NCBI GenBank assembly: GCA_964343305.1
Contig: CAYFJO010000388.1
Coordinates: forward strand, 1 to 10,468
Origin: CAYFJO01 sp964343305
GTDB lineage: Bacteria > Planctomycetota > Planctomycetia > Pirellulales > Pirellulaceae
Length of the DNA: 10,468 bases
Direction of reading: 5' to 3'
A program made the position numbers and the translations under genes. The notes under the pieces are model-generated. The model searched no databases. It was not told the DNA's origin and saw only the letters and a list, made by a program, of their open reading frames with translations. Positions 5,767 to 10,468 of this stretch are shown one piece after another. The stretch's first letter is position 1; every line of letters starts with the position of its first letter.

Positions 5767-8517
5767 ATGGTGAACAGGTTGCTTTCCGTCGTCGTTTTCT
5801 GTTGGTTCACCGTTGCCGCGGGCGGATGGTTGCCCGCCGTCGATCAAGTGGACTACTTGAAACAGATTAAGCCGATCCTGTCGGCGAAGTGTTACTCGTG
5901 TCACGGCGCGTTGAAGCAGGAGGGGGAATTGCGGCTGGAAACGCGGGCGCTGATGCTCAAAGGTGGAGAGAGTGGTGAAGTGATTGCCGCGGGCAAAGCC
6001 GATGAGAGCCTGCTGATCGAACGCATCACGGCCGAGGAGGACGAGCTGATGCCGCCACCGGACGAAGGCGGCGCATTGAAGTCCGAGGAGATCGCACTCA
6101 TTCGAGCGTGGATCGATCAGGGAGCGGAAACGCCGAAGGAAGAAATACCGGGCGATCCACGCGACCACTGGGCCTACAAAAATCCGGTTCGTGCCAATGT
6201 GCCTCAGGTGAAGAACGCTGACTGGGCTCCCAATTCCATTGACGCGTTTCTTGCGGCCAAGCACGAGCAGTTGGGACTGGTTCCGGTCTTACCGGCAGAC
6301 AAATCCATCCTCTTGCGTCGCGTCTATCTCGACTTGATCGGCTTGCCGCCGACGCGCGGGCAATTGCAGGCGTTTCTGCAGGATGATTGCACCGACGCTT
6401 ACGACGAGGTCGTGAGTGACCTGCTCGACAGCCCGCGCTACGGCGAGCGGTGGGGACGGCACTGGATGGATGTGTGGCGTTACAGCGATTGGTCGGGCTA
6501 CAGGAACGAGGTTCGCAATAGCCAGCGTCACATCTGGCGATGGCGGGATTGGATCATCCAGTCGTTGAACGAAGACAAACCGTGCGATCGCATGATTGTC
6601 GAGATGCTGGCTGGCGACGAGATCGCGCCGACCGATCCCGATACGCTGCGTGCCACGGGGTTTCTGGCCCGGAATTGGTTCCTGTTCAACCGCGACACGT
6701 GGCTCGACACAACCATCGAACACACGTCGAAGGCGTTCCTTGGCTTGACGATAAATTGCACGAAGTGCCACGACCACAAATACGATCCGATCCCGCAGGT
6801 CGATTACTATCGCATGCGAGCATTCTTCGAACCACACCACGTACGCGTGGACGCAGTGCCGGGCGAAACCAACCTTGACAAGAACGGCCTGTCGCGAGTT
6901 TTCGACGCCTATCCCGAAGCACCCACCTACTTGTATGTCCGTGGTAACGCCGCGCATCCCGACAAGAGCCGTGTTGTCCCGCCCGGGGTTCCAGCGGTGC
7001 TGGCGTTTGAAGAGCCGAAAATCACGCCGGTCTCCTTGCCGCCGGAAGCGTTCAATCCGGCGCTGCAACAGTTCGTGCTCGATGATCACTTGAGGATCGC
7101 CGAGAAGGAGATTCAAACGGTGCGAGCCGCGGTGGAGAAAGCGAAGAAACAACTGGCAGCCACCGAACAGGACGCAGATTCCGGTGGCCCAGGGGAACTC
7201 ACCATCGACGTTGCCAGGGCCGCGCTGCTTGTCGCGGAAAAATCACGTACCACCGCTGAACTCCGAGCGGCAACTCTGCGCACCGCTCGTGCCGCGGACC
7301 TGGCCCGCGCTAAGGAAACCGCATCGAAGAGTTCTTCTGGATTAGTGGCAGCCGCAGCGCTCGCGGCTCGTCAGTACGAGTTGGCCAAGGCCGAAGAAAC
7401 AGTCGCTCGCGCCGAGCAGAAACTCGCAAAGGCCGACAGCAAGACAAAGGAGAATGTCGAGAAGGAACTCAAAACCGCACGGGCAAGTGTCGCCAAAGCG
7501 AGCAAGGCGCTCGAACAACCCGGGGAGAAATACACGTCTCTACAAGCTTCGCTCAGAGCGAAACAAACCTATGGCGAGGGTGAGGCTCCACGTCGCGCTC
7601 CGTACGCCAGGGTCAGCACAGGACGGCGCACCGCGCTGGCCCGCTGGATTGCCAATCGAAACAATCCGCTTACGGCGCGCGTCGCCGTCAATCATATCTG
7701 GCTGAGGCATTTTGGCGCTCCGCTGGTCGACACTGTTTTTGATTTCGGCCTGCTGAGCGAGCGGCCTCGACACACCGAGTTGCTCGACTGGCTGGCAGTC
7801 GAGTTCATGGAAAATGGTTGGAGCATGAAAGAGCTGCATCGACTGATTGTGACCTCGAATGCTTACCGCATGAGATCCGCAGGCCGCGATGCCGCGAAAG
7901 CGAACTTCCAGATCGACGCCGACAACCACTTTCTTTGGCGCATGAACAGCCGGCGGCTGGAAGCCGAAGCAATCCGCGACAGCATCCTGCACGTTGCCGG
8001 CGAGTTGGATACGACCGAAGGTGGTCCCGAAGTCGATTATCGAACCGGACAGACGAACAAGCGGCGAAGTATGTACTTTCAAACGGCCTATGAAAAGCAG
8101 ATGAAGTTTCTGGTGATCTTTGACGAGGCCAGCGTCAACGAGTGTTACCGACGCACGGAAAGCGTCGTGCCACACCACGCGTTGGCACTATCCAACAGCA
8201 CGCTGTCGTTCGATCAGTCTCGACTGCTTGCACGCAAGCTGTTGGCGGAACTGGAGAACACCGACGATTCCGGTCACGCCTTCATCACGCTTGCTTTCGA
8301 ACACGTTCTCTCCCGAACGCCTTCACTACGGGAGGTGGAGAAATGCCAGGCATTCCTCGCAGACCAGGCCTTGCGGCTGGCGAGCGCTGACAAACTGACT
8401 CCGTTCTCCACCGAAGGAACCAGTAAGGTAAAGCCATCGGCCGATCCCAAAGTCCGCGCCCGGGAGAATCTGATACATGTTCTGATGAACCATAACGACT
8501 TTGTGACGATCAGATAG
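5767..8517 (+). CDS. Secreted PSCyt1-DUF1549-DUF1553 planctomycete protein
   Basis: A 916-residue exported protein of a family strongly expanded in planctomycetes; its biochemical role is not established. The N terminus MVNRLLSVVVFCWFTVAAGG is a Sec-type signal peptide, with cleavage likely near residue 24. Next comes a PSCyt1 cytochrome-like domain (about 27-122) with a CYSCH heme-c motif (42-46) and a distal MPPP (95-98) that could supply the axial Met. DUF1549 (about 155-360) contains a second CxxCH, CTKCHDHKYDP (331-341). An Ala/Lys/Glu-rich coiled-coil insert spans about 440-590. DUF1553 follows (about 615-910), with NPLTARVAVNHIWLRHFG (633-650) and an FVTIR end. The frame extends upstream to 5506, but the ATG at 5767 has both a ribosome binding site and a signal peptide. 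The usual partner, a DUF1501 gene, follows but is separated by a four-helix-bundle gene. Confidence 0.93.
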   Translation: MVNRLLSVVVFCWFTVAAGGWLPAVDQVDYLKQIKPILSAKCYSCHGALKQEGELRLETRALMLKGGESGEVIAAGKADESLLIERITAEEDELMPPPDEGGALKSEEIALIRAWIDQGAETPKEEIPGDPRDHWAYKNPVRANVPQVKNADWAPNSIDAFLAAKHEQLGLVPVLPADKSILLRRVYLDLIGLPPTRGQLQAFLQDDCTDAYDEVVSDLLDSPRYGERWGRHWMDVWRYSDWSGYRNEVRNSQRHIWRWRDWIIQSLNEDKPCDRMIVEMLAGDEIAPTDPDTLRATGFLARNWFLFNRDTWLDTTIEHTSKAFLGLTINCTKCHDHKYDPIPQVDYYRMRAFFEPHHVRVDAVPGETNLDKNGLSRVFDAYPEAPTYLYVRGNAAHPDKSRVVPPGVPAVLAFEEPKITPVSLPPEAFNPALQQFVLDDHLRIAEKEIQTVRAAVEKAKKQLAATEQDADSGGPGELTIDVARAALLVAEKSRTTAELRAATLRTARAADLARAKETASKSSSGLVAAAALAARQYELAKAEETVARAEQKLAKADSKTKENVEKELKTARASVAKASKALEQPGEKYTSLQASLRAKQTYGEGEAPRRAPYARVSTGRRTALARWIANRNNPLTARVAVNHIWLRHFGAPLVDTVFDFGLLSERPRHTELLDWLAVEFMENGWSMKELHRLIVTSNAYRMRSAGRDAAKANFQIDADNHFLWRMNSRRLEAEAIRDSILHVAGELDTTEGGPEVDYRTGQTNKRRSMYFQTAYEKQMKFLVIFDEASVNECYRRTESVVPHHALALSNSTLSFDQSRLLARKLLAELENTDDSGHAFITLAFEHVLSRTPSLREVEKCQAFLADQALRLASADKLTPFSTEGTSKVKPSADPKVRARENLIHVLMNHNDFVTIR

Positions 8518-8564
8518 AAGAAAGAGGGGAGACAAGGAGAGAGGGAGATGGGGAGAGAGAGATA
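8518..8564 (+). repeat. Purine tract, copy 2, left flank of four-helix-bundle gene
   Basis: These 47 nt start right after the DUF1553 stop codon and are almost entirely A and G. They contain gggagatggggagag (8543-8557), a perfect 15-bp reverse complement of 8970-8984 beyond the four-helix-bundle gene. Bases 8544-8559 are identical to 5744-5759. The tract ends at the GTG start at 8565 and supplies the only purine-rich ribosome binding region for that gene. Confidence 0.7.
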
Positions 8565-8936
8565 GTGATTCGTCGGCATACGGAACTGGATGTTTACAAA
8601 CGTGCGTTTGCTGCGGCTATGAAGATATTCGAGGAAACAAAGACGTTTCCGAAAGAGGAACGTTATTCGCTGGTCGACCAAATTCGGCGAGCGTCGCGTT
8701 CGGTTTGTGCAAACCTCGCCGAAGCCTGGCGGAAGCGCCGTTACGAAGCAGCATTCATCAGCAAGTTGAGCGATAGCGAGTCAGAAGCCGCCGAAACGCA
8801 AGTATGGCTGCAATTCTCCGTCGAGTGCAACTACATGGACCGCGGCACGGCCAAAACACTGTATTCAGAGTACGACGAGATCATCGCCATGCTCGTCCAC
8901 ATGATCAACCACGCCAACGATTGGACAATCAGATGA
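8565..8936 (+). CDS. Four-helix-bundle protein, S23/IVP family
   Basis: A 123-residue protein of the family first known as 23S rRNA intervening-sequence protein (Pfam 05635 / TIGR02436 type), related in fold to the Avd accessory protein of diversity-generating retroelements. Typical features are ELDVYKRAF in helix 1 (7-15), FPKEERYSLVDQIRRAS (28-44), the NLAEAWRKRRYEAAF turn (50-64), and long amphipathic helices through EIIAMLVHMINHANDW (105-120). Length is normal. Translation starts at GTG 8565 after a GA-rich tract; no earlier ATG in frame is supported. The stop overlaps the DUF1501 start as ATGA, so the two are probably translationally coupled. The function of stand-alone members is unknown, though pentameric nucleic-acid-binding assemblies have been described for relatives. 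Its position splits a gene pair that is normally contiguous, and the flanking inverted tracts suggest it arrived by insertion. Confidence 0.93.
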   Translation: MIRRHTELDVYKRAFAAAMKIFEETKTFPKEERYSLVDQIRRASRSVCANLAEAWRKRRYEAAFISKLSDSESEAAETQVWLQFSVECNYMDRGTAKTLYSEYDEIIAMLVHMINHANDWTIR

Positions 8937-10447
8937 GCGCCCGAACCAAATCTGTTGCCAAATCTCCCCCTCTCCCCATCTCCCCATCTCCCCCTCTCCC
9001 AACACCCCCTCTCTCTCGTCGAGAATTCCTTTCCAATGTGGGTCTTGGTTTCGGCGGCGTGGCGCTTTCGGCGATGCTTCAACGAGACGACCTTGGTCGC
9101 GAAGTGTCAGACCGATGGTCGCCACCCGACGGCAATCCGCACTTTCCACCCAAGATCAAGAACGTGATCTGGCTCTTCATGATCGGCGGAACGAGCCACT
9201 TGGAGAGCTTCGACCCGAAACCCGCGCTGAACAAGCTTGCCGGCCAATCTATTCCCAAAGAGATCCTCGAATCGCCATACGCAACAGAGAATCTGCGCCG
9301 AGTCGTCGCCAGCCAGGAAACCAGGCGGACCAAGATCTACCCGCTGCAGATTGGTTTCAAGAAACATGGCGAAAGCGGCATCGAGATGAGTGACTGGTGG
9401 CCCCATCTATCTTCGTGTATCGATGACATGGCCATCGTTCGCTCGATGTGGACCACCGATGACAACCATGGCGCGCAGTTGCAGTTCCACACCGGCCGAC
9501 ACAGGCTGGAAGGGTTTTATCCAACGATTGGTGCCTGGGTTCATTACGGGCTCGGTTCGCTTAACGACAATTTGCCTCAGTTCGTGGTGCTGGGCCGGCC
9601 GCTGGCCGATTGCTGCGGCGGGTCGGAAGGCCACCGGGCCAACTACCTTGGCCCCCAGCATGATGGTGTGCAACTGGCCGTCGATCCGAAGAACCCGCTC
9701 CCCTTCGCATCACCCGGCCGCGAAGTGTTTCGCGAGGAACAGCGCAAGGAATTCGAACTGCTGGGTGAATTGAACCGGCTGACTGCGGAAGCGTATCCAC
9801 ACGACAAGGTGGTCGAGGCGCGAATCAAGTCCTACGAACTTGCCTTTCGCATGCAGACATCCGTGCCAGACGTTGTCGATTTCCGCAACGAGACCGCCGC
9901 GACACAACGTCTCTACGGAATGGATCAGCAGAACACACGTCCCTTCGGCGAGCAGTTGCTCGTGGCGCGGCGTCTGGTGGAACAGGGCGTACGCTTCGTG
10001 CAGGTGTATCACGGCAGCACGGGCGGCGCCGGTGCCTGGGACCAACACAGCAACTTGAAGGCGAGACACTCCCAGAACTGCGCTGCGGTGGACATGCCGA
10101 TCGCCGGCTTGATTAAGGACCTCAAACAGCGGGGCGTCCTGGACGAAACTCTGATTGTATGGGCAACCGAATTCGGGCGTTCGCCTGGTAGCCAGGGAGC
10201 AAACGGGCGGGATCATCATCCTTTCGGTTTCAGCGTCTGGCTGGCCGGTGGCGGCATCAAAGGGGGCGTGGCGCACGGAGCGACGGACGATCTGGGTTTC
10301 CATGCCGTTGAGGGCCGCCACTACGTCACCGACATCCACGCCACGCTCCTCCATCAGCTCGGCCTCGATCCGCGTCGCCTCGCCGTACCTGGCCGGCAAC
10401 GCCTGGACGTCGACTACGGGCGTCCAATCAGGGAGATCATCGCATAG
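8933..10447 (+). CDS. Tat-exported DUF1501 protein
   Basis: A 504-residue exported protein of the DUF1501 family, which shares the alkaline phosphatase/sulfatase-like fold; substrate unknown. A twin-arginine motif SRREFLSNVG (28-37) and a glycine/alanine-rich hydrophobic stretch (37-48) form a Tat signal. Family motifs follow: IGGTSHLESFDPKP (84-97, a likely metal-site loop), SMWTTDDNHGAQLQFHTGRH in the first half, TEFGRSPG (412-419), GRDHHPFGF (425-433) and TDIHATLLHQLGLDP (466-480). The length fits the family. The start is the ATG at 8933, overlapping the upstream stop. It gives an unusually long 28-residue n-region, rich in Pro and Ser, encoded by an octamer repeat. A frame extends up to 8804, but that part overlaps the four-helix-bundle gene. 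DUF1501 proteins usually pair with DUF1549/DUF1553 proteins, as here at 5767-8517. Confidence 0.93.
   Translation: MSARTKSVAKSPPLPISPSPPLPTPPLSRREFLSNVGLGFGGVALSAMLQRDDLGREVSDRWSPPDGNPHFPPKIKNVIWLFMIGGTSHLESFDPKPALNKLAGQSIPKEILESPYATENLRRVVASQETRRTKIYPLQIGFKKHGESGIEMSDWWPHLSSCIDDMAIVRSMWTTDDNHGAQLQFHTGRHRLEGFYPTIGAWVHYGLGSLNDNLPQFVVLGRPLADCCGGSEGHRANYLGPQHDGVQLAVDPKNPLPFASPGREVFREEQRKEFELLGELNRLTAEAYPHDKVVEARIKSYELAFRMQTSVPDVVDFRNETAATQRLYGMDQQNTRPFGEQLLVARRLVEQGVRFVQVYHGSTGGAGAWDQHSNLKARHSQNCAAVDMPIAGLIKDLKQRGVLDETLIVWATEFGRSPGSQGANGRDHHPFGFSVWLAGGGIKGGVAHGATDDLGFHAVEGRHYVTDIHATLLHQLGLDPRRLAVPGRQRLDVDYGRPIREIIA
8961..9016 (+). repeat. Pyrimidine tract with TCTCCCCN octamer array
   Basis: Four tandem octamers (tctccccc, tctcccca, tctcccca, tctccccc) run from 8963 to 8994, with a decayed fifth at 8995-9002, followed by ccccctctctctc. 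The tract is the complement of the purine tract at 8518-8564: 8970-8984 pairs perfectly with 8543-8557. It lies inside the DUF1501 coding region and is translated as the Pro/Ser/Leu-rich segment before the Tat motif. The octamer is not a multiple of three, so a gain or loss of one unit would shift the frame unless compensated. Confidence 0.8.
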
Positions 10448-10452
10448 AGCCA

Positions 10453-10468
10453 GCGGAGGTGTTTGTGC
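10453..10468 (+). promoter_or_regulatory. Possible ribosome binding site and start of a next gene
   Basis: Just after the DUF1501 stop, ggagg (10455-10459) is a strong Shine-Dalgarno match and is followed 5 nt later by GTG at 10465-10467, at the edge of the window. Such a strong site is rare in this window, so it may mark a coupled downstream gene. Only one codon is visible, so this stays tentative. Confidence 0.25.

Noticed and set aside
6289..7152. A 287-codon minus-strand open frame inside the DUF1549 gene
   Set aside because: It is an antisense shadow of a confident family member and shows no recognisable domain.
8565..8936. A diversity-generating retroelement, because the four-helix-bundle family includes Avd
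   Set aside because: No reverse transcriptase and no template/variable repeat pair is present in the window.
8963..9002. A CRISPR array
   Set aside because: The units are contiguous 8-mers without spacers; this is a simple tandem repeat.
9710..10399. A 229-codon minus-strand open frame inside the DUF1501 gene
   Set aside because: It overlaps conserved DUF1501 motifs in antisense and has no independent support.
1..10468. tRNA or rRNA genes, in particular a 23S rRNA around the intervening-sequence-type protein
   Set aside because: I saw no cloverleaf with conserved tRNA boxes and no rRNA-like sequence; the four-helix-bundle gene is flanked by protein genes.

Overview
The window looks like chromosomal DNA from a planctomycete, probably of the Pirellula/Rhodopirellula type. 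This rests on the paired PSCyt1-DUF1549-DUF1553 and DUF1501 genes, which are heavily expanded in that phylum, on a cysteine synthase-rhodanese fusion, on weak or absent Shine-Dalgarno sequences at most starts, and on palindromic spacer repeats. No search could be run, so the assignment comes from recognising protein families.

Left part (about 125-4544), sulfur assimilation. On the minus strand, a siroheme/4Fe-4S sulfite (or nitrite) reductase with an extra C-terminal helical region (734-3031) is followed by a small conserved protein of unknown function (125-694), with a strong hairpin between them. Divergently, on the plus strand, lies a PLP-dependent cysteine synthase fused to a rhodanese domain (3177-4544). 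The 145-bp divergent spacer holds a perfect 14-bp inverted repeat. Together the genes suggest reduction of sulfite to sulfide, capture of sulfide into cysteine, and handling of sulfane sulfur.

Middle (4545-5766). A doublet of palindromic repeats (4550-4622), REPIN-like in architecture, separates the cysteine synthase from folD (4631-5518), a bifunctional one-carbon/folate enzyme. After folD comes a 248-bp stretch without an intact gene. It holds a short sequence that reads like the first 24 residues of a GntR-type regulator, cut off beside a purine-rich tract.

Right part (5767-10447). A secreted planctomycete-type PSCyt1-DUF1549-DUF1553 protein with two CxxCH motifs is followed by a DUF1501 protein with a twin-arginine signal. 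Such genes normally sit next to each other. Here a four-helix-bundle (S23/IVP family) gene lies between them. It is preceded by a purine (GA) tract and followed by a complementary pyrimidine tract containing a TCTCCCCN octamer array. The array is translated in frame as a Pro/Ser-rich n-region in front of the Tat motif of the DUF1501 protein. A third copy of the GA tract sits just before the DUF1549 gene, where it seems to act as its ribosome binding site. The arrangement suggests a small mobile or passenger cassette inserted into the pair, with the four-helix gene translationally coupled to DUF1501 through an ATGA overlap. This is the most unusual part of the window.
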